DNA of 64,000 nucleotides from Micromonospora tulbaghiae (GCF_900091605.1 NZ_FMCQ01000007.1:124001-188000), one strand, 5' to 3'. Numbered from the stretch's first letter, positions 32,486 to 41,492 are shown. The notes: generated by a model not told the origin, from the sequence alone. Made by a program: numbers and translations.

Positions 32486-32490
32486 CTTAT

Positions 32491-32562
32491 GCCCGCGTAG
32501 CTCAACGGGAGAGCACCTGGTCCACACCCAGGGGGCTGGAGGTTCGACACCTTCCGCGGGCA
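32491..32562 (+). tRNA. tRNA-Val-like (anticodon CAC), C33
   Basis: Acceptor GCCCGCG/CGCGGGC with A, D-arm GCTCAACGGGAGAGC, anticodon stem CCTGG/CCAGG around TCCACAC, T-arm GGAGG-TTCGACA-CCTTC. Position 33 is C rather than the near-universal U, which would disturb the anticodon U-turn. Confidence 0.75.
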
Positions 32563-32582
32563 CTGGCCTTCGGGCCGAAGTT

Positions 32583-32653
32583 GTGGCTGTAGCTCAATGG
32601 CAGAGCACCGGGTTGTGGCCCCGGAGGTGCCGGGTCAGTACCGGCCAGTCACC
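32583..32653 (+). tRNA. tRNA-His(GTG), abnormal T-loop
   Basis: Acceptor GTGGCTG/CAGTCAC followed by C, D-arm GCTCAATGGCAGAGC, anticodon stem CCGGG/CCCGG around TTGTGGC. The T-stem GCCGG/CCGGC is fine but the loop is GTCAGTA instead of TTCRANN, the same kind of change as in the TCC tRNA-Gly. Confidence 0.82.
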
Positions 32654-32656
32654 CCA

Positions 32657-32740
32657 GTGGGTGCGCCACCGACGGAGAGGTGGGGCGGCCTGTAAAGCCG
32701 TTGCGTTCGCGCTCAGAGGGTTCGAGTCCCTCCACCCGCA
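32657..32740 (+). tRNA. tRNA-Tyr(GTA), class II
   Basis: Acceptor GTGGGTG/CACCCGC with discriminator A and an encoded CCA (32741-32743). Anticodon loop CTGTAAA, variable arm with GCG-TTC-GCG-like stem, T-arm GAGGG-TTCGAGT-CCCTC. It is the only gene of the array with an obvious encoded CCA. Confidence 0.85.
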
Positions 32741-32744
32741 CCAT

Positions 32745-32778
32745 GCCCAAGTCGGAGGTTCGAGTCCTTCCGTGGGCG
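32745..32778 (+). pseudogene. 34-nt tRNA minihelix (acceptor stem plus T-arm)
   Basis: GCCCAAG pairs with CGTGGGC (six of seven pairs). Directly inside, after TC, is a complete T-arm GGAGG-TTCGAGT-CCTTC, followed by discriminator G. D-arm, anticodon arm and variable loop are absent without trace. It resembles the 3' half of the tRNA-Val-like gene and probably arose by internal deletion. Confidence 0.6.
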
Positions 32779-32782
32779 CCTT

Positions 32783-32853
32783 GGTCGTGTGCCCGAGTGG
32801 TCAGGGAGCGGTCTGCAAAACCGCGTACGCCGGTTCGAATCCGGCCACGGCCT
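32783..32853 (+). tRNA. tRNA-Cys(GCA)
   Basis: Acceptor GGTCGTG/CACGGCC with discriminator T, anticodon stem GCGGT/ACCGC around CTGCAAA, T-arm GCCGG-TTCGAAT-CCGGC. Well formed; last gene of the array. Confidence 0.88.
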
Positions 32854-33175
32854 CGACTGCCATCCACTGCGGATTGTGGGCGGGATGCTGCCCGGGATGC
32901 CGTTGCCGCCGGTTGACGCATGGGGATACCGGGCCCGCGCGGTGCAGGTGGTCACATTCTCGGCGGCTACCGCGACCGGTCCACGACTGGTCGGCCTCCG
33001 GCTGAACGTAGGTGTTACCGCCGCGGCCTGCCCCTCGGCCAGAGCCGCCCGCCGCATCGCGATCACCGCGCAGTGTCAGCGGCATGAACGCGCACCTGAT
33101 CAAGCGGTCCTGGCGACCGCGCCGCGCCTGGTCGGCGGTAGATGTGCGCACTGTCCCCGACTCTGTGGCCGTGCG
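32854..33175. other. Gap after tRNA array, no gene seen
   Basis: About 320 bases. No tRNA T-arm pattern, no coding frame with conserved motifs, and no clear T-tract terminator after tRNA-Cys. Confidence 0.4.
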
Positions 33176-33634
33176 TTATGGGTCGAGTGGTTCGATGACC
33201 TGTTTTCGGGCGTGTTGGTAGATGACGGAGCTGCGGAACCCGACGATCTCGCGGCGTCCGCTGAACTTGTCCATGAGGAAGGAGTGCAGGCTGTCGACGC
33301 TGGGGACGGCGACGTGGACGAGGAAGTCGTCGCCGCCGGCCACGACGTACACCGACAGCACCTCGGGCAGCTCCATCGCATATTTCTTGAAGCCGTCGAT
33401 GACGGTGCGGCTCAGGGGCCGGACCTGCACGTGCAGCAATGCTTGTACGCCGCGGTTGAGGGCGGCCAGGCTGATCTCGGCGTGATAGCCGGTGATCACG
33501 CCGCGTTCCCGCAGTGCGCGCACGCGTTCTAGGCAGGTGGACGGCGCGATGCCGACCGCGCGGGCCAGTTCGCGGTTGGTCTGCCGCGCATGTGTCTGCA
33601 GGTGCTCGATGATCGCCGTATCAAGTTCGTCCAC
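33176..33634 (-). CDS. Lrp/AsnC-family transcriptional regulator
   Basis: 152 residues from GTG 33634 (MDELDTAIIEHLQTHARQTN). N-terminal helix-turn-helix ARAVGIAPSTCLERVRALRE, linker GVITGYHAEISLAALNRGVQ, and a C-terminal effector-binding RAM domain (VLSVYVVAGGDDFLVHVAVP) complete the family plan. It is divergent from an amino-acid dehydrogenase gene with a 108-bp shared promoter region, the usual arrangement for an Lrp-type regulator sensing the substrate amino acid. Control of that gene is therefore likely, though no operator can be pointed out. Confidence 0.92.
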   Translation of the reverse strand: MDELDTAIIEHLQTHARQTNRELARAVGIAPSTCLERVRALRERGVITGYHAEISLAALNRGVQALLHVQVRPLSRTVIDGFKKYAMELPEVLSVYVVAGGDDFLVHVAVPSVDSLHSFLMDKFSGRREIVGFRSSVIYQHARKQVIEPLDP

Positions 33635-33742
33635 GACCGGGATCTTGTCATCTTCTCCGAACGATGTTCGCTTTGAGCTGGTCGGCGCCAACCACCTGCC
33701 TACTGTCGAGCCCGTTCCGGCGAGCGCACGACAGGAGCCATC

Positions 33743-34801
33743 ATGGTCGCGACCCACCTCGACACCGAGTCCATGCACGAACACGTCGTCATCAGGCGGG
33801 GCGTACGATCCGGCCTGCCGATCGTTGTCGCGGTGCACTCCACCGCGCTCGGTCAGGCCATCGGCGGCTGCCGGATCGCGCACTACCCGCACTGGCGTGA
33901 CGGGCTCACCGACGCGCTGCGGCTGTCGGCCGCGATGTCGGACAAATGCGCGCTGGCCGGGCTGCCCAACGGCGGCGGCAAGACCGTCGTCGCCCTGCCC
34001 CCGGGCAGGACACTCGACGCGGCCGCCCGTCGGGCGGTGCTGCATGACGCGGGCGACGTGATCGCCGGGCTGGACGGCGCCTATGCCACCGGACCGGACG
34101 TGGGAACCGGACCGGACGACATGGTCACGATCGCCGAGCGGACCCCGCATGCGTTCTGCCGACCGGTGCACGCCGGTGGCAGCGGCGACTCCTCCGGACA
34201 CACCGCCGTCGGCGTCCTCGCCGCGCTGCATGCCGTGTGCGCCGAGCGATTCGGGTCAGCCGACCTGTCCGCGCGCAGCTTCGCCGTGCTCGGCCTCGGC
34301 CGCGTCGGCGGCCACGTACTGCGCATGCTCGCCGACGTCGGCGCGACCCTGGTGGCCGCCGACCTCGACGAGGGTAGACGAATGCTCGCCGACACAGCGG
34401 GTGCCGCCTGGACCAGCCCGCAGGACTGCCTGACCGCCGACGTGGACGTCCTCGTCCCCGCCGCCCTCGGCGGTCTGCTCACCCCGCACGCAGTGCCGAC
34501 ACTGCGCTGCGCCGCGATCGCCGGCCCGGCCAACAACCAACTCGACATCCCGGCCACCGCCGACCTGCTGCACCAGCACGACATCCTCTGGGCACCGGAC
34601 ATCATCGTCAGCGCAGGCGGCATCATCCACGCCACTGCCGTCGAACTGCACCAGGAAACCTCCGCCCAGGCCACCGCCCGGGTTCAGGGCATCGCCGACA
34701 CCCTCGCCGACATCCTGCGCACAGCCCGCGCCACCGGCTCGACCCCGGCCGCCGCCGCCCGCTCCCGCGCCCGCCACCGCATCGAACACGGCCGCCGCTG
34801 A
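33743..34801 (+). CDS. Glu/Leu/Phe/Val-family amino acid dehydrogenase
   Basis: 352 residues from ATG 33743, after CAGGAG. The catalytic lysines are in AMSDKCALAGLPNGGGKTVV, with the glycine-rich substrate loop; the NAD-binding fold follows with VLGLGRVGGHVLRMLADVG and an acidic end of strand two (VAADLDE). C-terminal helices contain GPANNQLDIPATADLL and APDIIVSAGGI. Family members deaminate Leu/Val/Ile or Phe to 2-oxo acids, feeding branched-chain fatty acid or polyketide precursors. Lack of the bkd or leu genes nearby leaves the substrate open. Confidence 0.92.
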   Translation: MVATHLDTESMHEHVVIRRGVRSGLPIVVAVHSTALGQAIGGCRIAHYPHWRDGLTDALRLSAAMSDKCALAGLPNGGGKTVVALPPGRTLDAAARRAVLHDAGDVIAGLDGAYATGPDVGTGPDDMVTIAERTPHAFCRPVHAGGSGDSSGHTAVGVLAALHAVCAERFGSADLSARSFAVLGLGRVGGHVLRMLADVGATLVAADLDEGRRMLADTAGAAWTSPQDCLTADVDVLVPAALGGLLTPHAVPTLRCAAIAGPANNQLDIPATADLLHQHDILWAPDIIVSAGGIIHATAVELHQETSAQATARVQGIADTLADILRTARATGSTPAAAARSRARHRIEHGRR

Positions 34802-35064
34802 CCCTGCCGCCACCCGACCGCAAGACAACGGCCGACCGCCACCGTTCTCGACGCAGCCGCACCACCGATACCCGGCCGAAGGCCCTTCCCGTCATGATCA
34901 GGTGCACTGTTCTCGGCAGGACAGCGCACAATGCCAGGCGCTACCAACACGCGACGGCGGCAGATGAGGGCAGTGCAGAGCGAGCGCTCCACCAGCTAGA
35001 GGGCGGAGATGGAGCTGGGAGCTCGTTCCTGCCGAGCTAGCGCGCGTATCACGTTCAAGGAGCC

Positions 35065-35350
35065 GTGTCGCCAGGCCGCGAGGCTGCTCAGCAGCTGGAT
35101 TGTCGCTTCAGGCGCTGTCTGCCGAGGGCGGCCAAAACAGGCCCGAGCCGGGTCGACCGCCGCAAGCCAGGCTCGAAACACCACGTCATCACCGACGGGG
35201 GCGGCATCCCACCCGCCGCGTCCCTGCCCGGGCGGCAACCTCCACGACGTTGCCCAACTACTGCCCCTGGTCGACAAAGATCCCGCCGATCAGAGGCATC
35301 CGCGGCCGACCCGGACAGCGACCGAAACGCATCTACGCCGACCTTGGCTG
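35065..35350 (+). pseudogene. IS5-family transposase remnant, frameshifted
   Basis: Pieces of a DDE transposase in successive frames: DRRKPGSKHHVITDGGGIPP, then NLHDVAQLLPLVDK, then IPPIRGIRGRPGQRPKRIYA. The order matches IS5-type proteins (..GSKHHL..D..GIPL.., ..D.TQLLPLVD.IPP..G..GRPR.RP..). Both ends are missing; different from the IS at 6816. Confidence 0.7.
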
Positions 35351-35554
35351 ACGGTGACTGCGGCGGACGGGTTCGGCCTGAGCTGGCACCAGGTGATGAC
35401 CCGGGCGCGGTGGTGGCGGGTCGTCGGCTGAGCGCGATAGCCGCTCACCGCGAGCTCCCGCCCGATATACGACCGGGCGGTGGCGTGGCGCGCACAGGGA
35501 CCTGAGCAAGAATGGGCCAGTTCGAACTCCGCGCAACCCTGGAAGGACCCTCCC

Positions 35555-36592
35555 TTGGCCAGTGGACTCGTAGCCCTGTTGGATGACGTGGCGGTGCTGG
35601 CCCGAGCCGCTGCCGCGTCGATCGATGACATCGGGGCGGGCGCCGCGAAGGCCGGCGCCAAGGCTGCGGGCGTCGTCGTCGACGATGCTGCCGTCACGCC
35701 GCAGTACGTGCGGGGCCTGGCGGCCGAGCGTGAGTTGCCGATTATCAAGCGCATTGCCCTGGGGTCGCTGCGCAACAAGTTCCTCATCATCCTGCCAGCG
35801 GTGCTGCTGCTCAGTCAGTTCGTGCCCTGGCTGCTCACTCCGATCCTCATGCTCGGCGGCGCCTACCTCTGTTACGAGGGCGCGGAGAAGGTGTGGGCCA
35901 AGATCGCCCATCACGATGCCCACGGCGCGGGCGAGGAAGAGGTGCAGGACGAGACGACACTGGTGTCCGGGGCGGTACGAACCGACCTGATCCTCTCGGC
36001 GGAGATCATGGTCATCACCCTTAACGAGGTGATCGATGAGGCGTTCTGGTCCCGCCTGGCGATCCTGGCTGTCGTCGCCGTCGTCATAACCGTCCTGGTG
36101 TACGGCGTGGTGGCCCTGATCGTGAAGATGGACGACGCCGGGCTGCGCCTGTCGCAACGTTCCGGCGCCGTCGCCACGTTCGGCCGCGGTCTGGTGAGGG
36201 CGATGCCGGTAGTCCTCACCGTGCTGACGGTAGTCGGCACCGCGGCGATGCTGTGGGTGGGCGGGCACATCCTGCTGCTGGGCACGAACGAGCTGAACCT
36301 GCACTTCCTGTACGAGGCCGTGCACCACGTGGAGGTCGCCGCCCACGACGCCACGGGTGTTCTCGGCGGGCTCGTCGGCTGGCTCGTCAACACGGTGGCC
36401 AGCGCGATCCTCGGGCTGATCGTCGGAGCACTGGTCGTGCTGGTCATGACGCTCACGCTCCACCGCCGCAAATCCAAGGCTGCGGCTGCGACTGCGGCGG
36501 CCACGACTCATACTCACGGCACCATCCCCGTGCCGCCGAGCCGTGCAGCTCAGCGTCGCGACGCTCCTGCGGACCGAGCGCCGCGCGGTTGA
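35555..36592 (+). CDS. DUF808 family membrane protein
   Basis: 345 residues from TTG 35555, with GGAAGG upstream. Start MASGLVALLDDVAVLARAAA and the segment SIDDIGAGAAKAGAKAAGVV, followed by DDAAVTPQYVRGLAAEREL, are diagnostic of DUF808 (YedI-like) proteins. Hydrophobic helices: FLIILPAVLLLSQFVPWLL, LAILAVVAVVITVLVYGVVA, VLTVLTVVGTAAMLWVGGHI and ASAILGLIVGALVVLVMTLT. Acidic/His-rich AHHDAHGAGEEEVQDE lies in a loop. Membrane protein of unknown role, single gene. Confidence 0.92.
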   Translation: MASGLVALLDDVAVLARAAAASIDDIGAGAAKAGAKAAGVVVDDAAVTPQYVRGLAAERELPIIKRIALGSLRNKFLIILPAVLLLSQFVPWLLTPILMLGGAYLCYEGAEKVWAKIAHHDAHGAGEEEVQDETTLVSGAVRTDLILSAEIMVITLNEVIDEAFWSRLAILAVVAVVITVLVYGVVALIVKMDDAGLRLSQRSGAVATFGRGLVRAMPVVLTVLTVVGTAAMLWVGGHILLLGTNELNLHFLYEAVHHVEVAAHDATGVLGGLVGWLVNTVASAILGLIVGALVVLVMTLTLHRRKSKAAAATAAATTHTHGTIPVPPSRAAQRRDAPADRAPRG

Positions 36593-36621
36593 CCGCAAAT
36601 CGTCGCAACTCGACCACGGGG

Positions 36622-36876
36622 TCAGGCGTTCTGGTGCTGAACCGCGCTTAGTACTCCAGCCGCACCTGGTAGCGGGCCGAAGGCGTCGACCTTCGGGGCT
36701 TCGGGCCATCGCCCGGGAATGCACGCCTGCTCATGGCCGATGAGCGGATGCGCGGGGACCGGCACGCAGTGTTTCTGGGAATGGGCGCCTGACCCGCCTG
36801 CGAACGCGTTGTACGCGCGGATGGGCATTGCGATTGCGTCGAATGTCGTTATATCGGCGTCTTCGCGGAACTTCAT
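36622..36876 (-). CDS. Possible small protein of 84 residues
   Basis: ATG 36876 opens MKFREDADITTFDAIAMPIR; the rest is rich in Pro, His and Gly and ends SAVQHQNA. The 5' part is lower in GC than its surroundings. A second ATG with a fair AGGAG lies ~40 bases upstream in another frame and overlaps it. No family recognised; could be chance. Confidence 0.25.
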   Translation of the reverse strand: MKFREDADITTFDAIAMPIRAYNAFAGGSGAHSQKHCVPVPAHPLIGHEQACIPGRWPEAPKVDAFGPLPGAAGVLSAVQHQNA

Positions 36877-37235
36877 GGCATCCGCGAGACCGTATCGAGC
36901 TTCTTCATCTTTCCTCTGGCTCCTGGTAGAAGTGCGACATGCCCTCACGGCGTGTCACATCACTGTTGGGTGAGAGCGGATCGCGACGTGCTGGCTCGCG
37001 GCTGTTGCACGGGGGCGTGCCTCGCCGGGGCGGGCGGCGCCTCGGGTTTCATGATCGGTCGACTGCTGCTCGCGGTGCTTGGTGCGGGCACCGATTCGGG
37101 GGAATGGCGCTTTTCGCAGCTGGTCAGGGCAACTCGTCGTACAGCACTGGAGGTGGCTACAGGTGTCGGTGATCGAACCAGCGCATTGCGTGAGCCGGCA
37201 TCTGCCGTTGCCGACGGTGTGACTCCAGACGTGTG
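36877..37235. other. Stretch without a recognised gene
   Basis: Short open frames only. The lower-GC segment 36890-36950 may hold promoters for genes on either side. Confidence 0.3.
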
Positions 37236-38969
37236 ATGAGCACCCCTGCCGAGGTTGACCGCCTGCTCAGCGCCGCCGACGAGATCACCGCGCGGGCCGG
37301 TCTCGGCCCCGACACCCGGGCGGCCGTTGAGCGGGCTGTTGCCGCTGCCCGTGGTCTCGGCGATCCGGGGCGTCTGCTGCATGCCCTCGGCCGCGCCACC
37401 CTGAACCTCTCTCAGGAACGACTCGCCGATGGCGGTGATGTCACTGAGCTGCGGGAACAGGCCGAGGAGGTCATCGCGCTCGCCGACGATCTGCTCTCCG
37501 ATCCGGACTGGCATGCCGACGCCGTGGTCCGCACCGTGCAGGCGGGCCAGATCCTGGCCGGCAGCGGGCTCGTCGATCGCGGGCGCGATGTCGTCGAACG
37601 GGTGTGGCGGTTGGTCGCGCCCCGGCCCGCCGACGGCCTCGACGCCCGCCGCGCTCGGACCGCGGCACTGACTGGGCTGGTCACCCTGCGACTCGAGACG
37701 GACCCCTCCGTCCTGGGACCGTTGGCCGCCGAGATGGTCGACCTCCAGCGTGGGCTCGCCCGCGACACCGGCGAGGCGGCCGCCGTGATCGACCTGGCGG
37801 ACGCCCTTGGAATCTTCGCGCGGATAGCCAGCACTCTGGGACGGCCGGACCTGATGCGGGTGGCGCTGACCGAACAGTACTCGCTGGAACAGATGTTCCA
37901 GGGCTCCGGAGCGCGGAAGCGACGAGAGCGGATCGAGGCGTCGCTGGCGCAGCTGCAACAAGCCGCGCCGGAAAACCTGGTGGTGCCCGACTCGGGCGCA
38001 TGGCGGATACGCCGCTCCTACCTGGATCTGCTAGCCCAGCCCTCACCATCCGGCGTTACCGCCGGCGGGTTCGCGGCGCGGCTGGCGGCGGAGTCGCGGG
38101 TGACCGGCCCCGCACCCGGCAACCGCCCGCCCGCTGACCCGTCGGTGATCGCCGATTGTGCCGCCCGGCTCGATGAAGGAACCTCTCTGGCCGACGCGGA
38201 CCAGATCATCGAGGCCGACGGCGTCCTCGCCGAGCTCGCCGACGAGTTGAGCCTGTACGACGGGGCGACGTCGGACCCGGCCCGGCGGGACGTCCGGCGC
38301 CTCTGGTCCGCCGCCCTCTACCAGCGGGCGATGCTCCGGCACCGGATCGGCCACTGCGACGACGCCTGGGACCTTGCCTGGCTGTCCGTGGTCGTTGCCG
38401 TCCGGCGGCACGAGGGCCTGCTACGCGGGACCGCCACCGAGCGGGAGGCGCTGGCCGACGCGGTCACCCACATGGTCGACGCCGCCGTGGTCGCGGAAGC
38501 CACCGGACGTCACGAAGACCAGGTCATGCTGCTGTCCGAGGTCATCGACCGCTGCGCGGACGCGGACGCGGCCTACCCACGGCTGCGTCGAATCCTCGGC
38601 ACGGCCCTGCACAATCTCGCCGCCGCGCTGCTCGAACGCCGGCAGACGGCGACCGCGGCGCCCTTGGCCGAACATGCGTACGCCATCCGTCATGAGCTGG
38701 CCGTGCTGGACCAGCGCGCAGCCTGGGAGTACGCGAACACACTGCTGCTCACCGCCGCCCTCGCCGTCGACCGTCAGGACTGGCGAATCGCCGTCGAACG
38801 TCTCAGCGCAGTCGGGCGGCTGCTGGTTGCCTTACGGACGTACCCGGAAGCGATGGCCGGATATGCAGGACAGCTCGTCATCGAGGTCACCGCCCAGGCA
38901 CCCGAGCTGGTGGACCGGGCCCGTGCCGCCGGCACCTGGCCATATCAAACTTGGACCCCTCAGGCTTAG
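37236..38969 (+). CDS. Unknown helical (TPR-like) protein
   Basis: 577 residues from ATG 37236 (a GTG directly precedes it). The whole protein is alpha-helical: DPGRLLHALGRATLNLSQER, EQAEEVIALADDLLSDPDWH, then a C-terminal half with TPR-like spacing (ALYQRAMLRHRIGHCDDAWD, HNLAAALLERRQTATAAPLA). No enzyme motif, signal peptide or membrane helix. Likely a cytoplasmic scaffold. Single gene. Confidence 0.7.
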   Translation: MSTPAEVDRLLSAADEITARAGLGPDTRAAVERAVAAARGLGDPGRLLHALGRATLNLSQERLADGGDVTELREQAEEVIALADDLLSDPDWHADAVVRTVQAGQILAGSGLVDRGRDVVERVWRLVAPRPADGLDARRARTAALTGLVTLRLETDPSVLGPLAAEMVDLQRGLARDTGEAAAVIDLADALGIFARIASTLGRPDLMRVALTEQYSLEQMFQGSGARKRRERIEASLAQLQQAAPENLVVPDSGAWRIRRSYLDLLAQPSPSGVTAGGFAARLAAESRVTGPAPGNRPPADPSVIADCAARLDEGTSLADADQIIEADGVLAELADELSLYDGATSDPARRDVRRLWSAALYQRAMLRHRIGHCDDAWDLAWLSVVVAVRRHEGLLRGTATEREALADAVTHMVDAAVVAEATGRHEDQVMLLSEVIDRCADADAAYPRLRRILGTALHNLAAALLERRQTATAAPLAEHAYAIRHELAVLDQRAAWEYANTLLLTAALAVDRQDWRIAVERLSAVGRLLVALRTYPEAMAGYAGQLVIEVTAQAPELVDRARAAGTWPYQTWTPQA

Positions 38970-39295
38970 CGTCCACACGTTCGGGGCCTGGCCGGCCACT
39001 TTGTGAGCCCGCTCAACATCAGCAGGGCTCTCCGCAGCCCGGCCTGACTCGAACGGTGCTGCGACCAGAGCGGGGCGCATGGGCAAGGTTCGAGCCGAGC
39101 AATCCACGCCTCGCTCGCGAGTCTGACCTCCCCGCACCAGCGATCCAGCGTCCGCCCGGTTATGTCCAGTCTGGCTGCCGGTACCGGGCCTCACGTGACG
39201 AGGGAGCCGTCCCGCTATCGCTCACGTGCCTGACTGATGGCCGCCGGTCCGGTGCGCCGCCCACTCACCGGTCTCGTCGCCGAGGGCGACCACGG
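38970..39295. other. Stretch without a recognised gene
   Basis: Between two convergent genes. Overlapping frames without conserved motifs; no clear terminator hairpin recognised. Confidence 0.3.
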
Positions 39296-40099
39296 TCACC
39301 CCTTCGTCGGGCGGGGCACCCGGCGACCGGCCCAGCGGGCCAGCAGGTTCAACCCCAGGGCGTAAGCGGCGGCGCTCACCAGCAGGGCGGCGCTGCTGCC
39401 GCGCCCCCAGTCACCCACCGGCACGGGCGGTACGGCCCAGACATCCGTCGACAGTCCGGCCAGCGCGATCGCCGTGCCGGCCGCGATCGGTGGGACGGCC
39501 CACAACAGCGCGTACGGCGCGGCGAACCGGTCGTCCTGCAGCAGCCCGACCAGGGTGGCGGCGAACCAGCCCAGCAGGAGCAGGAACACGAGCGGCCAGC
39601 GCGTCGCGGCTCGCCGCAGGTGCCCCAGAAGCAGCGCGCCGAGACCGACGCCGGCAGCGGCATAGAGCGGGAAGGCGGCCAGCTCGAACAGGAGGACCCG
39701 CACCAGGATCGGGTCATCGAGTGCCGGGGTCGTGAAGTAGACGCCCTCGCGTGCGCGGGCGAGCGGGTAGGCGACCGCGACGGCCACGCCGGCCAGGAGC
39801 AGCGCGAGCGGGACCGCCACGACCAGCGCCCTCGCCTGTGTGTTGCGGCTGGCAAGGGCGGCCCCGGCCAGCAGCGCCAACACTTGTCCGCAGAGGACGC
39901 CGGAGGTGTACTGGAAGATGCGCGTGGTGTGGAGCAGCTCGTACTGCTGTGCGTCACCCTGCGCGTCGTAGTTGACCCAGAAACCGTAGAACGCGTCGTT
40001 GAACGGCATGGCCACGAGCACCAGCAGCGCCATCGCCGGCACCGACCAGACAGCCGGGTGCGTCACGGCACGCGGAGCCGCTGGTAGACGGCCGTCTGC
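39296..40099 (-). CDS. Polytopic membrane protein
   Basis: 267 residues from ATG 40099 (MADGRLPAA); the frame extends 17 codons upstream without need. Seven hydrophobic helices, for example SVPAMALLVLVAMPFNDAFY, ALVVAVPLALLLAGVAVAVA, WPLVFLLLLGWFAATLVGLL and AALLVSAAAYALGLNLLARW. The general look is that of an ABC-2-type permease subunit or related integral protein, but no ATPase gene is adjacent. Function unknown. Confidence 0.65.
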   Translation of the reverse strand, partial: ADGRLPAAPRAVTHPAVWSVPAMALLVLVAMPFNDAFYGFWVNYDAQGDAQQYELLHTTRIFQYTSGVLCGQVLALLAGAALASRNTQARALVVAVPLALLLAGVAVAVAYPLARAREGVYFTTPALDDPILVRVLLFELAAFPLYAAAGVGLGALLLGHLRRAATRWPLVFLLLLGWFAATLVGLLQDDRFAAPYALLWAVPPIAAGTAIALAGLSTDVWAVPPVPVGDWGRGSSAALLVSAAAYALGLNLLARWAGRRVPRPTKG

Positions 40100-40264
40100 C
40101 ATCCCCGGGCGCATCCGCCAAGTCTGCGCGTCCCGGCTGCGGTCGGGCAAGCCTGCGCGTCATCGGTATGGTGCGGGTTCGCCATCCGGCTGCAGGTCGT
40201 GATCAACGCCCGGGTAGCAGCACAGGTGCTCGGCTTCCACCACCGACCGCGACGAGGAGTTGCC

Positions 40265-41278
40265 ATGACCGAGGTCGTCACCTACCGGCCCGAGCCGGCG
40301 GAGATGTCGTACACCTTCGGCGGCCGGGAGCCGGTCCTGCGGGTCCGGCCCGGCACCGTCGTGCAGCTGTACACCGAGGACTGCTACGGCGGCCGGGTGC
40401 GTGGCATCGACGACCTGCCCTCGCGGGTGTGTGAGTTCCCCTATCTCAACCCGGTGACCGGGCCGATCCACGTCGAGGGCGCCGAACCGGGGGACACGCT
40501 TGCGGTGCACGTGGTGGCCGTCGAACCGGCCCGGGACTGGGCGGTCTCCAGCACCTTTCCGCACTTCGGCGCGTTGACCGGGACGCACGCCACGGCCATG
40601 CTGCACCCGCCGCTCGACGAGCTGGTCTGGATGTACGACGTCGACGTCGCCGCCGGCACCGTGACGTACCGGGCCCGGCGCGGCGACTACACGGTGGCGC
40701 TGCCGTTGGACCCGATGCACGGGACCATGGGGGTGGCGCCGGCGGCGTTCGAGTCGCGGATGACGATCGTGCCGGACGCCCACGGCGGCAACATGGACTC
40801 GCCCGAGCTGCGGGCCGGCGTGACCGCGTACTTCGGGGTGAACGTGCCGGGTGCGCTGTTCGCGGTGGGTGACGGTCACTGCCGGCAGGGCCACGGCGAG
40901 GTGTGCGGCACCGGGGTCGAGGCGGCGATGAACACCACTCTGATTCTCGACCTGGTGAAGGGCGTGTCGACGCCGTGGCCGCGGCTGGAATCCGACGACG
41001 CGCTGATGAGCACCGGCTCGGCCCGGCCGCTGGAGGACGCGTACCGGATCAGCCAGCACGACCTGGTCACCTGGACGGCCGAGCTGATGGGGTTGGACCA
41101 GCTCGACGCGTACCAGCTGGTCAGCCAGGCCGGTGAAGCGCCGGTGGGCAACGTCTGCGACCCGAACTACACGATGCTGGCTCGGGTGGCCCGCCGCTAC
41201 CTGGGCGGGGTGACCGCGTACGACGGCGTGCACGCGCGGCTGCGCGAGACGGGCCGGGCCCACCTGGCCCACCGTTGA
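40265..41278 (+). CDS. Acetamidase/formamidase family protein
   Basis: 337 residues from ATG 40265, after GAGGAG. Family landmarks: GPIHVEGAEPGDTLAVHVVA, LPLDPMHGTMGVAP, HGGNMDSPELRAGVTAYFGV, GALFAVGDGHCRQGHGEVCG and GTGVEAAMNTTLILDL. These zinc-dependent FmdA/AmdA-type enzymes hydrolyse formamide or acetamide to ammonia and the acid; the conserved His/Asp of the metal site are present in DGHCRQGHGE. Cytoplasmic, single gene. Confidence 0.93.
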   Translation: MTEVVTYRPEPAEMSYTFGGREPVLRVRPGTVVQLYTEDCYGGRVRGIDDLPSRVCEFPYLNPVTGPIHVEGAEPGDTLAVHVVAVEPARDWAVSSTFPHFGALTGTHATAMLHPPLDELVWMYDVDVAAGTVTYRARRGDYTVALPLDPMHGTMGVAPAAFESRMTIVPDAHGGNMDSPELRAGVTAYFGVNVPGALFAVGDGHCRQGHGEVCGTGVEAAMNTTLILDLVKGVSTPWPRLESDDALMSTGSARPLEDAYRISQHDLVTWTAELMGLDQLDAYQLVSQAGEAPVGNVCDPNYTMLARVARRYLGGVTAYDGVHARLRETGRAHLAHR

Positions 41279-41344
41279 CCGCCGACGCGGCCTCCTCGCT
41301 CACACCTGTCTATCCGTTCCTCAAGGCGTCGCACCTGCCGGCCG

Positions 41345-41492
41345 GGCCGGCCGGCCACACTGACGGACGACAAGAACCATGAAGACTCCGCGGCTCTGTC
41401 CCGAACCCCCGGCCCTCAGAGATCGGCCGGGGTGAATCGCCTCGTCGGGCACCACAAGGGCTACCGGCCTTTCCGGACGGGAACAAGGTGGA
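41345..41492 (+). repeat. Imperfect direct repeat flanking GNAT gene, left copy
   Basis: Shares with 42363-42498 the ordered blocks CCGGCCAC-CTGAC-GACGACAAGA, GTCCCGAACCCC, CCTCAG, GAAT-ACCTCG-CGGGCA and CACAAGGGCTACC. Not coding. Forms a pair around the 41618-42292 gene. Confidence 0.55.

Noticed and set aside
32190..33005. Open forward frame of about 270 codons
   Set aside because: It runs straight through at least seven tRNA genes; repeated FES, GSTPS-like peptides are translations of T-arms.
35055..35350. Second copy of the IS at 6816
   Set aside because: The transposase blocks differ (GSKHHVITD and RGRPGQRPKRIYA versus STKIHLAVD and RPEVLIADKGYA), so it is another IS5-type element.
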